DNA of 64,000 nt, taken from positions 20,855,195 through 20,919,194 of the forward strand of contig NC_047068.1 in NCBI RefSeq assembly GCF_902459465.1, given 5' to 3'. The notes beneath the pieces were generated by a model. The model was given only the letters and a program-made list of their open reading frames with translations. It was not told the DNA's origin and did no database searches. This DNA is from Asterias rubens. Taxonomy: Eukaryota > Echinodermata > Asteroidea > Forcipulatida > Asteriidae. Position numbers and translations under genes: made by a program. This document shows, in pieces, positions 1 through 11,200 of this stretch; position 1 is the stretch's first letter, and every line of letters begins with the position of its first letter.

Positions 1-1710
1 TTATTTTGCACGCCATACTAGCTTCTGAATATTCAATAAAATACCAACCACTGAAAGGTGTGAAAACATATGACGTTGCTCCAATGTCGTGCATGCATGC
101 TGCATAAGCACTGTTAATGGCGGACTGTCTCTCGCAATGTAAAACCAAAAATTTAAAAATTTTAACACACCATGAAGTGTAAGTGTTATTGTTAAAAAAT
201 TGGATAGACGATTTGAAAAAAAACCTTTCAGTTTTTGATTGTAAACAACTTGTCTGTTAATGTTATCCTACTGAAAACACATGACACCAGGATACACTAG
301 TATTTTATTATAATAATAAATAGGAAATAGTATCATTATCTTCAAAATCAAACTGAGTGACATAAAAATGAGTGACAAAGTTGAAAGTGGTGGCAGGATA
401 CGGAAAGTTATCCGTTGAAGTACAGTCCTCCATGGTCTGACCATGGCCATGCATGGAGTTGTTTAATTTCTTCCTCCATTTTTCGCCACGGTCAGACACA
501 GTCTCGTATGACTCTACAGTGTGCATGCCGCAGCATGCCATGTGTGACATGCATCGAATTCAGTTGAACTCCGAAAGAAAACAGTGAAGATTTGTTGCAC
601 TGAATTTGCCAACTTTCAAGCAAAATAAACGGATGTTGATCTAATATTATCAACAATAACCCTCTAACATATACCAAAAACTTCAAAATACAAGAAATTA
701 ATATCACAAAGTTTCAATTTAAGCAACATTCTCACCAAGGATCGCTACCAAATGATGCCATTATGAAGTGTCAGTGCAGGAAAGATGATTTTACTATACT
801 ACAGCGTGTGCGTGGTACCCTTCTCACAATGTACAAACTGACAGTACATGTCTTGTCAACGATGGGGAGCAGACCAAATGTTACAATTCGATGACTGTTT
901 TATGTCTGATATTTTTCTCCATCCAACGACTGATCTATGAAAGTAAAAGTTTAAAGAGCATTATCATTATGGTGTGAAAATGTTTAGCCTACTCAATAAC
1001 ATCCAACTCATCATTCGAAAAAAACTTAACCCACTTGGCTATTTTTATAATTTTGAGCCTAAAAACAAAAAGTCAGTCTAGGTTTGATTGAGCTAAAATC
1101 CTACATTTTTGTAAATCGACGTTTGAGAATTACGGACTTTGTGACACAATTCTAATTATTACACTATTGTATGAGGTTTTTCTTTGGCTTTTATTTTTCG
1201 TTTTATTAGTTTGATGCGATACGATCGATAGGACTTTGTGTAGACTCACGGGGGGGGGGGGGATTTTACGTCATCGCCACCAATTTATGCCCTTCTTATC
1301 AGCAGTTGCAGGTAAGATTTGAGTTGTGAAGCTTTCAAAATTTTCCGCCCCAGAAACATAGTTAGGACTCTGTATCTGTGTACATATAGGACCATGGAGC
1401 TATAGGACTATGCAAACCTACTGTAGTAAGTTTTTGAGAAAGACGGTTATTTCTCACTCAATAACTGAATCTGAAAAAGACTTCAAGCCGCGCCGCCAAG
1501 CATAAGTTCGCATCTAAAGCACGTAACAAGGGACAAGGGTGGTTTTCCACTGATATCTTGCTACTCAGATGAGTCCAGTGTTCACAGATTAGAACTGCAG
1601 TCTTTATTAAAAAGAAAAGTATCAAACGTAGCAGTGCCTTTTAATGTTGTGCCTTTAAATGCTGTTCCAAGAAAGCAATCGAGTTTTCCCCCGTCTTTGT
1701 AGTCTCAACC
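1..1710. other. Gene-free AT-rich flank
   Basis: I see no convincing exon on either strand. Open frames here are short and show no recognisable domain. The stretch holds a run of 13 G at 1250-1262 and, around 360-425, a piece related to the foldback element at 19.9-20.06 kb. Confidence 0.5.
360..425. repeat. Fragment of the GGTGGC/ATACGGAAAG foldback family
   Basis: The segment reads AGTGGTGGC, then ATACGGAAAG, then TATCCGTTGA. The same order occurs in the right arm of the palindromic element at 19908-20062. Only one arm is obvious here, so this is probably a decayed or truncated copy. Confidence 0.4.
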
Positions 1711-1784
1711 CTTGTGCATTACCAAGTAATGTTATGCTTACAATTATTTTGAATAATTACCAGTAGTGTCCAGTGCCTTTAAAT
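1711..1784 (+). repeat. Terminal fragment of the TTAA-MITE family
   Basis: It contains the family's right end: the TTTTGAATAATTACCAG stretch followed by AGTGTCCAGTGCCTTTAAA. The left part of the element is missing. It belongs to the ~390 bp family best seen at 47873-48256. Confidence 0.6.
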
Positions 1785-2275
1785 CCTTTCCCAAGAGAGC
1801 CTGTCGCACTGCTGGTGTTCAATTTATTGGTTTTTCCCTCCGGTCTAACTTTCAACCCCGCCTGTGTACTTTATGTCAAGTCATTCCACTTCACTTGGTA
1901 ATGGATAACCCATCGATGTTTCGATTGGTTTATTCTAAGACACGTTTTGGCGCATCAGTGTCAATGTAAGACCACCCAACCAAACCCTAAGCAAGTAAAC
2001 ACACTGCAAAAACACCAAAAGCATATCATCATACGGCTGTTTGTGCTGAAAATGACCGACAACATGATTGTATTTACTGTAAATGCAAACTTAAGTATCA
2101 ATGCAAGCTTATACGCGCTTTTAAATTTTATGTCAAGAAAGAGGCAAACCTTTTATATTGGACTACAAAAACAGAACATGTATGCGGCTAAACAGTTTAG
2201 TTTTAGTTATATTTTCAATTAACAATTTAATATAAATGCCAAACTTGCATCGGGGATAAAGACTATTAAATTAAC

Positions 2276-2592
2276 TTTAAAGACACTGGATACCTTTGGT
2301 AATTGTCAAACAGTCTTCTCACTCAATTGTAATCAATGGTCGGCGAAGTTGCGAGTCAGATAATAATGAAAGAAAAAACACCCTTGTCATACGAAGTTGT
2401 GTGCCTTTACATGCTTGTTTTCGAGACCCCAATTCAAATAACTATTTTAGTGAGAAATTACTTCTTTCTCAAAAACTACGTACCTTCAGAGGGAGCCGTT
2501 TTTAACAATGTTTTATAGTATCAACAGCTCTCCATTGCTCGTTACCAAACAATTATTTTAAGTAATTACCGATAGTTTCCAGTGCCTGTAAC
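2276..2592 (+). mobile_element. TTAA-MITE family copy, degenerate
   Basis: It begins TTTAAAGACACTGGATACC and ends near TTTCCAGTGCCTGTAA, with the internal GAGGGAGCCG block. It is shorter than the full-length copies. The open frames inside it are repeat sequence, not genes. Confidence 0.7.
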
Positions 2593-2599
2593 CACCGAT

Positions 2600-2665
2600 G
2601 TGTAGGACACTGCTCTACTGTGGCAAAGGTTGTGGGTTCGAATCCCACCGAGTACACAGTGCCAA
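2600..2665 (+). repeat. tRNA-like SINE head fragment
   Basis: It contains a B-box-like GGTTCGAATCCCACC preceded by CTGCTCTACTGTGGCAAAGG. The same core recurs at about 11193-11260, so this is a dispersed SINE head rather than a functional tRNA gene. There is no complete cloverleaf with a good acceptor stem. Confidence 0.5.
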
Positions 2666-3049
2666 CACACACTGATCTGTATTATCCAAAAATAATATCA
2701 ATTAAACCATGTTTTTAAAAAAAATTGTTCGGTTTAAACATGTCAAGTCGCTTAATATGGCGAGTCGCCGATGACTCATTACCAATTAATATTCAAAATC
2801 CCAGGCCAGGAATTTTGTCTTTGAAAGGGCAAGGCCGTTTTCATTTTGGAAAGGGCACTTCCATTGTAAAATCTGAAACTTGTGACGGGGCACCAAGGTC
2901 GAGACTAACATAGGCAGCGGAGACCGTGAAATTCCAGGCCTGAAATTCTCTTCTCTTATCGCACGAACTCAATGTCACTTGCTCGACTTAGCTGCTTTGA
3001 TTACTATTTTTAGAGGCAATAATGGCTCGAAAACTTTGACTGTCGTTTT

Positions 3050-3557
3050 CGATGACCCGGTGTGGCGGTTTCAGTCTTCCGCCGTGTTCAGTTTTCCGGG
3101 TGACGTAGTCGGACATATCAGCACGTTGTTCGAACGGTTTTAGCTTTCCTGCGTGTTCAGTTTTCCGGGTGACCTGTCAGATACCGCCGCGAGTACCATG
3201 GCGAGTACTGTAGTTCTCTCATCAGTGACCCCAAATTGTTTATATTACGATTCTTTTCTGTGTATTCACATAATCTCTTGCCCCATCTTTACATGTATTC
3301 ATGGGTACAACTTTAGGCAGGTCACACTCTGCTTGCATATAAAACAACTCATACGATCCACGCGTTTGCCGCTAGTTGTACTCGACTCGTGGACGCCGCC
3401 ATGACAGCTACCGGAGGATAATGGACGACTCAATACGGCACTAAAGATGGACTACTTTCGTTTGCTGTGCGCAGGCATCGCATGATGTAATGCTACCGTA
3501 TTTGGTCATTCGGAAAACTGAACACAGCGGAAAGTTGAAACCGCCACACCGGGCAAT
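3050..3557. mobile_element. Foldback/MITE element, ~50 bp terminal inverted repeats
   Basis: The left arm (about 3053-3105) contains CCGGTGTGGCGGTTTCAG and GTGTTCAGTTTTCCGGGTGA. Its reverse complement is at about 3504-3556. A further copy of the GTGTTCAGTTTTCCGGGTGAC part lies inside the left half at about 3155-3176. The interior has no transposase-like frame, so this looks like a non-autonomous DNA transposon. Confidence 0.65.
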
Positions 3558-3559
3558 GG

Positions 3560-4411
3560 TAAACGTAGAATAAAGTACAGCCGTCGACCGAACATGAAAC
3601 AGTAATCGGCTGACAGTAGAGCCACACAGGTAAGAACACATTATGTAATCGCTGTTTTTACTTTTGAGGGAGTGTACTTGTTGGGCTTTCCCAGTATAGA
3701 GTTGTTAAAGGCGCTAAACCTAATTATCAATAGGGTAAAAACTTTTGCTTCGGGTTATATTGGCTTATTGTGGAAGCTATAGCCCGACCCTGAAAAGAGT
3801 CCAAACAATTACGGTAAACGTGAAGTACATGCAAACATAATGCAAGTAAATTACCCCCGAGCCTCTTCGTCTTCCAGCAGGTAATTTATCCCAACGTGTC
3901 AACTTTGGAGATCAGTCGAAGAAAGTTATCTCTTTCCGTTGTTCAAACCATGTAGTACAGTAGAAATGCATTGCAGATTATTCAAACTGTGCCGAACTGT
4001 GTGTGGTTCCAGCGAAGCCGAAGTATTTACTTGATGTTTCGGGCGTAAATACTTCTGTGTCGGATGCTTTTCGGTTTTGCACGAAATCAATTTGTTACTG
4101 AATGTGCAATGTTTTTTTATATTCAATATGAGAGTTGGCTTGGGTCACGTCCATCTTTATAGTCAACCACTTTGGTTAGTGGTTCGCTGTTATCACGAAG
4201 ATGACTTTCGGGAAGGAAACTTGTCGCCTTATTATGATGCCAAGAGGAAGGCGTGTTGAACTGGAGGACATGTAACTGATGAACAGTGGAAACACATTGC
4301 TTGAGGATGCCTGAGCCGACATCTGACACTTTGGTGTCTGTCTCTGTAGAAAAAAAACCTGCCTTACTGAATCCCCGGAGGTTGATTTCATCTTCTTATT
4401 GCACGATAACT
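3560..4411. other. Upstream flank of the 4.4 kb gene
   Basis: I recognise no exon or dispersed repeat here. The stretch from about 4307 is in frame with the downstream coding region and also begins with ATG, so part of it may be 5' UTR or an N-terminal extension of the 4412-5203 gene. Confidence 0.4.
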
Positions 4412-5203
4412 ATGGAGCTCGGAGGACGAAAACACAGTCGAAGACCACGGCATCAACGTCCTCACCCCCGACGGCCCAACCGTCACCACCACCGCTCAAG
4501 GGGCTACCGTGCCTCAGCCGGTGGTGGTATGACTGCCACATTCCGGATTCCCGGTCGGTTTGCCTCCACCGTTTATGCAGTGCTCCTCATCATCGCTATC
4601 GTACTGGTCAGCTTCGGCTTTCCCCTCGTCCTCATCGGTATGGTGTTCATGTTCGAAGGACTATCTTACCACCCGTCCAGCACGGGTGTCTTGTGCGTCG
4701 TAATGGGGTTGGCAGGGGTTGCATTCGGGATGCTCATATGTCGCTACACCCACAAAAGGGCACTTCGTGTGCCCCAAAACAAAATCGGCGTCGCACCAAA
4801 AACCAGGACGGAACTCAAAGAAAATGTCTCATCTTTGGATACACAAACTGATGCGGAAGAACGCCAGGATACCCATCACCACACAGTGAACATGTTTGAG
4901 GACAGCAAACCTACATCAAGTATCAGCTGGTCAGAGCTTGGCTCCATTGAAAGCAGAGACTCGGCTTACGGGGGTTATTTTCGTCCGGTGGTACCAGCAG
5001 CAAAGAGCCGAGTGTTTGCGATTCATCCCTCCATCACGTCTAGAGAGTTCGTCCTTGATGGCACTGCGCTCCTCCGGCCTCCCAAAGCCCCCGATAACTA
5101 CAATGTACCACCGATGTCCGCAACACCACCGATTCTTTACAAGATTGAGAAGGATGGCAATATCTCTCTGAAGGAGAAATCGATAGATTCTGCTACACCT
5201 TAA
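4412..5203 (+). CDS. Two-pass membrane protein with His/Arg-rich N-terminus, function unknown
   Basis: This is an uninterrupted 263-codon frame ending TAA at 5201-5203. I chose the ATG at 4412 because it has a good context (A at -3, G at +4). An in-frame ATG at 4307 would add 35 residues. Residues 1-35 are strongly basic, rich in His, Arg and Pro. Residues ~52-81 and ~91-110 are hydrophobic and likely span the membrane, separated by a short loop. A basic stretch (RYTHKRALR) follows the second segment. The remaining ~145 residues are hydrophilic with Ser/acidic patches. The layout matches the small gene at 26454-26810, and both have a GGM just before the first membrane segment. I do not recognise a named family. 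A polyadenylation signal lies at 5518-5523. No introns are visible in the coding region. Confidence 0.7.
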   Translation: MELGGRKHSRRPRHQRPHPRRPNRHHHRSRGYRASAGGGMTATFRIPGRFASTVYAVLLIIAIVLVSFGFPLVLIGMVFMFEGLSYHPSSTGVLCVVMGLAGVAFGMLICRYTHKRALRVPQNKIGVAPKTRTELKENVSSLDTQTDAEERQDTHHHTVNMFEDSKPTSSISWSELGSIESRDSAYGGYFRPVVPAAKSRVFAIHPSITSREFVLDGTALLRPPKAPDNYNVPPMSATPPILYKIEKDGNISLKEKSIDSATP

Positions 5204-5209
5204 TCTCCA

Positions 5210-5430
5210 AAGGCCCGTGTCACACGAGGCAATATTTACAGGCAACCAGTTCCAGGCAATTTCCGTGAAGAAAGGGCACTCACATTTTTTGTTGAAAGTT
5301 CATACATTTTCCCCGTAAAGACACTGTTTGGAAAATAACTCTTCTGGGCTACCAAAGTGATCCGGTATTATACAATTGGTTGCCTCCTCCAAGTTGCCTG
5401 TAAGATTGCCTGGTGTCGTGTGACTCGCCC
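5210..5430. mobile_element. MITE of the GTCACACGA / GGTTGCCT family
   Basis: The ends are inverted: GGCCCGTGTCACACGAGGCAA on the left and a complementary TGTCGTGTGACTCGCCC end on the right. The internal AACCAGTTCCAGGCAAT and TCCAAGTTGCCTG blocks are shared with copies at 30857-31065 and 38705-38905. It begins seven bases after the stop codon of the upstream gene, so it probably lies in that gene's 3' UTR. Confidence 0.6.
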
Positions 5431-5517
5431 TTCATTCGATCCAAGTACAAGAACACTCGATGACGCAAAACACTATAACAAACTCGTCATTACAATTAGG
5501 GTGTGTCCATGGATTGC

Positions 5518-5523
5518 AATAAA
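5518..5523 (+). terminator. Polyadenylation signal AATAAA
   Basis: An exact AATAAA lies 315 bases downstream of the stop codon of the 4412-5203 gene, with a T/G-rich stretch following. It is the nearest canonical signal and therefore the likely cleavage site for that transcript. Confidence 0.4.
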
Positions 5524-5839
5524 ACTGCAATCCATTTTGAAAATATTTTGTGTTTATATTACGAATTCAAGGGCCAAAATTACAATATTGCTATAAAGAC
5601 ATTTTAAAGTTTATTAAAATACATTGGACAAAATAATTGATAAGGAAGAATATTATTTGATGCCAGATTTTTTAAACCATAACATCGCCTGCATGCTCAT
5701 CAGTTTATTAGTGCAATTTGTATAGGTTTGATAAGCATGCTTTCAATTATAGTGAGCTCATTGATCAACAGAGTTGTTTTTAAAGTTGGTTGGCAGAAAG
5801 ATTATTCGTTTTCTGTTGGTAATGCATTGCTTGATTTTG

Positions 5840-6229
5840 TTTAAAGGCAGCGGACACTATTGCATGGTAATTATTCATAATAATTATTAGCATAAAACTT
5901 TTCTTGGTGACGAGTAATGGGGAGAGTTTGATGGTATAAAACATTGTGAAAAACGGCTCCCTCTGAAGTGCCATAGTTTTCGAGAAAGAAGTGATTTTCC
6001 ACGAATTTTATTTCGAGACCTCAGATTTAGAACTTTAGGTCTCGAAATCAACAATCTAAACGCACACAACTTCGTGTGACAAGGGTATTTTTTCTTTCAT
6101 TATTATCTCGCAACTTCGATGACCGATTGAGCTCACATTTTCACAGGTTAGTTATTTTATGCATATGTTGAGATACACCAACTGTGAAGGCTAGTCTTTG
6201 ACAATACCAATAGTGTCCACTGTCTTTAA
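5840..6229 (-). mobile_element. TTAA-MITE family copy, near full length
   Basis: It starts TTAAAGGCAGCGGACACTATTG and ends CAATAGTGTCCACTGTCTTTAA, giving inverted ends of about 25 bp beginning at a TTAA. The interior carries the family's hairpin GAGACCTCAG / TTTAGGTCTCGAAATC. Confidence 0.8.
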
Positions 6230-6571
6230 CGGATGCATAAACGCATGTTTCATTTTGACCTCTTGATAAATAGTATAGATTATGTTATTGCAATTATTAT
6301 ACAATTTTTGTATCTAATTTATTTATTTTTTAATTACCTTAGCCTATATTTATATCACTCAGACGACGAAGTATCGTACATACAACGACCATGACATTTC
6401 GGGCTTTCCCAAAGAAAAAGACGCACCGTTTGTTAAAAAAACAATCACTGACACAATATCTAAGTCACGTAATTTTACATAATTATGACTTGTAGGCCTA
6501 TCTCATAAATATCACATGTATTTTATTTATGACTTATATTTCTTAATTACGACCACTATATAAGGCCTATC

Positions 6572-6946
6572 TCTTAAAAACACTGATGGACACTATTGGT
6601 AATCGTCAAAGACCAGTCTTCTTATCACTTGCTGTGTCTCAACATATGCATAAAATAACAAACCTGTTAAAATTTGAGCTCAATCGGTCATCGAAGTTGC
6701 GAGATAATTGAAGAAAAAACACCCTTGTCACACGAAGTTGTGTGCTTTCAGATGCTTGATTTTGAGACCTCAAATTCTAAATCTGAGGTTACGTATCGAA
6801 ATCAAGTCGTGGAAAATTACTTCTTTCTCGAAAACTACGTCACTTTAGAGGGAGCTGTTTCTCACAATGTTTTATACTGTCAACCTCTTCCCATTTTATG
6901 CTAATAATTATTTTGAGTAATTACCAAGAGTATCCGCTGCCTTTAA
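6572..6946 (+). mobile_element. TTAA-MITE family copy
   Basis: The left end reads CTTAAAAACACTGATGGACAC and the right end TATCCGCTGCCTTTAAAA. The internal GAGGGAGCTGTTTCTCAC block reads on the plus strand, opposite to the neighbouring copy at 5840-6229. Confidence 0.75.
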
Positions 6947-7245
6947 AATTGGTTTTATCACAGTCGCCATAACGGCTGTGATGAGACCGATGTTAAAAGG
7001 TATACATACATGTACTATACTATAGCCATAACAGCTTAGCAAGGTGGGCTAGTCCACGGCCTGCTGAAAACCAGATGTTGCATCCTTAAACCGTTTCGTC
7101 CCAAATGTTTTGGCGACAGTTATTCCAATTCACTTTCATCCCAGTACCGTTTCATCCCAGTTGAAATTCAATAATATGCTTGGTTAACACACACTAGACA
7201 TGCGAGAGTTCGCTGTAGTTTGCAATTGTAATCCTCCGGTTTGGA

Positions 7246-7445
7246 GTTTCTGGAGGCTGCAGCCGATTTCATGAAGCGCTAGGATTAATCCTATCTCGAG
7301 TTAGGACGAGTAACCCGTCCTAACTTAGGATGGGTTCAATGCCTCCTACGTTTTTGGATACGGAACTTTAGTCGTCCTAAGTCCTAAGATTAATCATAAG
7401 TTAGGAAGAGTTGAGGTCTTGGGCCTATATTCGAATAGCAGAAGT
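7246..7445. mobile_element. CCTAACTTAGGA inverted-repeat MITE, degenerate
   Basis: It begins at a GATTTCATGAAGCG end and is filled with CCTAA/TTAGGA blocks, including GTTAGGACGAGTAACCCGTC. The same block order appears in the cleaner copy at 10944-11092. It is a short non-coding foldback. Confidence 0.55.
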
Positions 7446-7631
7446 CACAGGCTCAGGCTCAGAATTGCCAAAAGTCATATTATTTATGACATCTAGCTAC
7501 TAAGTCATATAACATTGATATGGGGCATGTCATAATTATGAGTTGTAAGTCATAATGTAAGTCATAAGACTTTATTAATCTTACCCTCTCCATGAGCCCT
7601 CTTCGTGAAGTGCGCGTACAAGTTGTAGAAA

Positions 7632-7694
7632 CACGTGCACCGAGCCACATATCACATGATCGATGTAAGTCACCTGATCGTACACAATCACCTG
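7632..7694. promoter_or_regulatory. E-box cluster upstream of the carboxypeptidase gene
   Basis: Four E-box-type hexamers lie within 63 bases: CACGTG at 7632, CACATG at 7653 and CACCTG at 7671 and 7689. They sit about 520-580 bases before the SCPEP1 start codon. Lysosomal genes in vertebrates are often under TFEB/CLEAR-type E-boxes, but none of these is a full CLEAR palindrome. A regulatory role is only a suggestion. Confidence 0.2.
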
Positions 7695-8215
7695 ACACAC
7701 ACTTTGTTCATGAGTGTTGTGTTGTGATGTGTGATCGGTGTGATCGGAAGGATCGACTGCGGGCAAGATTCTACTTAGATTCTTTAGAAGGGAAGTAAAC
7801 CAATAAGTAGACGATAATTACACAGCCTTGTATATATTGATGGCGATAGCACGAGGTAAAAAGTGAAATTATCTGATCATTCTCTCTGTCTTGACAACAC
7901 ACCGTCACTTAGTTTTACACTCAGGCAGCATCAGCACTCCCACAGCAGCGATCACAACAAACACCACACTTACTTGTTGATGAGTTGTTGTTACTCTACT
8001 TACAACACTGTCATTGTCAACAGTGTACTCAACTACTTTGTTTTTGTATGTGACACGATCATCAGTCGACCCACCACATCCACATGCACAAGGTCACAGT
8101 AGATTGGACCGTCTAAACAAAATTAGCTGCAGTTACTTTTGGTGTAGTGTCATGCCCTTGCCAGTGATTTGTGAAAGTTTTTACTCGTCACTGTCCTGAA
8201 ATACCCCACTCCATA

Positions 8216-11200
8216 ATGAAGAGTTTGATGTTTTTGCTACTTACCATCTTGGTTTTAAGTTCTCTATCGTCTGGATTCTCTGGTGGTAGACCGTCTTTGA
8301 AATGTAAGTATTTACTGCTGTATAGCCACAGAGGCCTTCATTACTAATCTGTCCTTGTACATTGTATGCATGGCTGTATGTATTGAATGTGGTTTAGGCC
8401 TACCATTGTCTCCGACAGGAGACGATAGCAGGAAGTAAGAATAACTTACTCAACATTAGTAAGATAGGGCTGTATGTAATGTGTGGCAAAGACCCTGTAA
8501 ATGTGTAAAACTTAAATCAAAAGCTTTAAATTTAAGTTGTTAACAGGCGGTTTTCAGTCTTGTCGATCGATTAAATTTAAAACATCATGGAGCAAGAACC
8601 TAAATCAACAAAATGATTGAATAAGGCTCCAAGAACTCCATGATTTTGTTTATTTAATACTATTCTACATGTAGGTCCTACGATGGGATGAGAAGCGATT
8701 TTTTTAAACATAAACCCACTACACAAAAAGGCTAATCGCACAGCTAACATTACTCTGGACTACATGCAGTCGATTTCACTCAACTTTACGCAACTGTGTA
8801 AGTTCACTTGCACAACATTTATTGGGCAAGTTGCGCCATAAACGTTGTGCAAGTGGACTTACGCAGTTGCTTTAAGTTTTGTGAAATCGGCTGATGAAGT
8901 CATAGAGCATTAGGTTTGTGGAAGACCAGCATAATACACCTTGAAAGTCTAGGAGAAATAGACATAGGTCATAGTCCGAGTTGCGATGATAGTAACCCTC
9001 CATCCTCCCGAGTAGACCGGTCTACACGGACTGTTATGATTGTCACAAAAAAACATTCATCCTTGCTTGTGTTGTACTTTTGCACCCCAAAGAGGCAATG
9101 TGTTTGCGTGCACACACATAATAATAATAATAATAATAAACAGTTCTTACAAAGCGCATATTACAATTAAGTCTCTACGCGCTTGAGTGGGTAAACAGGT
9201 GTGTCTTAAGTTTTTTTTAAAACTTAAATTGTTCCAGGGTGGGGCAGTTTTTGATGTGGTGTGGAAGATTGTTCCATAGTTCAGATATTGCGTTTATTTT
9301 CCTACAGTTCAAAATTTTGAAATATAATATAATATTGAAGTGTTTTGAACCAAAGTCCCCAACTGGGGTCTACAACTCAGACATGAGTTCTAGACCCTAA
9401 TTGGGGACTTGTGTTGGAAACACTTCAATATTATTATGCGCTGAAAAATATTAATCCTGTTCAATTTGGGTAAGTGCAGGGAAAATATATTTTTGTATTT
9501 AGATTAAAAGTTACTGTTGGATTTAACACATCTATTATTTTGGTTTATTTCTCTTTCCAGCTCAGGCAAATGATGAGAAGGAAACTTGGGCGTATGTTAA
9601 TGTACGTCAAGATGCCTACATGTTCTGGTGGCTCTACTACGCAAGAACAAACTGGCCCCAGGCTCCTCTAATTATATGGCTACAGGTAGGTCCCTAATAA
9701 ACAACCACAAGGGGGCGCTGTGGTAATAGAACCGATCCACTCACTCAGCCGCGCTCATCAAAGCAAAATCTGTCACTCAATGGCCCTCACAGTTTGTTTG
9801 CTTTGCTCTCCCAAGCACAGCATTCCAAATTGAAGCAAGTCCTTATTTGTGATTGATCATGGCCAAGTGGTCTAGTGTACTGGACGCAATTTGTGATTGT
9901 CCGGTTCATACTTCCTGCGAATGCAAATGCAAGGCAAATTTTCTACATCACATGTTTTCGTAGCGAATAATTCGCAGGAGTTGTACACAGTTCAACTGTT
10001 GCGACTTTGTGACACTAAAATTTGAATGGCATTCGCATTCGTAGGAACTATAAGCCAGGCTGTAATTCCCTCCTCTTTTTTTTTAAATGATAACAGGGAG
10101 GCCCTGGAGGTTCTTCTACTGGATTTGGAAACTTCATGGAGATCGGGCCGCAGGATGTGAACCTCAATCCACGGAATTTAACATGGGTAAGTCACAGTAG
10201 TTGCCTACTGGAAGGATCATGAAACATTGTTTTGTGAATAATGTGAGACCAGCCAATAATTTAAGGCTATGCTGTATGGTGCGCGTGTACGCATCACTAT
10301 TAGATACTGTCAGAGAGCTTAATATTTCTGTCAACCTTCTTTTAGATCGAGACAGCCAGTGTGTTGTTCATAGACAACCCAGTAGGGACAGGATACAGTT
10401 ATGTGACATCAGACGATGCGTACACCACCAACAATGAACAGATTGCAGAGGATTTGATCACTACTCTGACTGCATTCTACAAGCATCTTCCAGCTTTCCA
10501 GGTAAGTTAAAGTACTTCGTTGGTTGAAGATTAAAAAATAAAAACAACTGCATAATAGATGTTAAATTCGGGATACATAAAGAATATTATTTGGTTTTGA
10601 CTCTACGTCTCCGTTGACCAAAGTGACTACATGAGACGCGCACGGTGATACACACGCCACACATCACATTCCCTCACGCAACCAGCTAGTTCACCCGTAG
10701 TCTCCAACCCTGTGTCTATCTTCCTTCATCATCTTCACCATGTTCTTGATTTGCCTCCCTCTGTTGGTTGTCCATGTATTGGGTCCCACAGGATCATTCT
10801 AGCTGGTACAATGTAGATCTGGATGCCTGACGCAGTGCACAAAACAGTGCCCAGCAAGGCTTAGACGTCTTGACCTGATCTTCTCCAAGACCTTTGGCAG
10901 GATGGCATTGAGCTCGGCATTAGTCATATGGGTCTTCCAGGGGTTGATTTCACAAAGAGTTAGGACTTATCCTAACTTAGGACTAGTCCTAGGAGATATG
11001 AAAAACACATGGCTAGTCCTAAGTTAGGACGAGTAACTCGTCCTAACTTGAGATAAGACTAGTCTTAATTGTTTGTGAAATCCACCCAAGCTCACCTACA
11101 TGTAATGTTAGTGCTTTCCCCCAAGTGCTTTCCCCCAAGTCATTTGAATAAATTACTTGAGTGGGATTTGAACTGCCTCTAGTTACCGGGCAATCTCGGT

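Noticed and set aside
4286-4306. GTG as the start of the two-pass membrane protein
   Set aside because: Non-AUG initiation is not expected here; ATGs at 4307 and 4412 are in frame, and 4412 has the better context.
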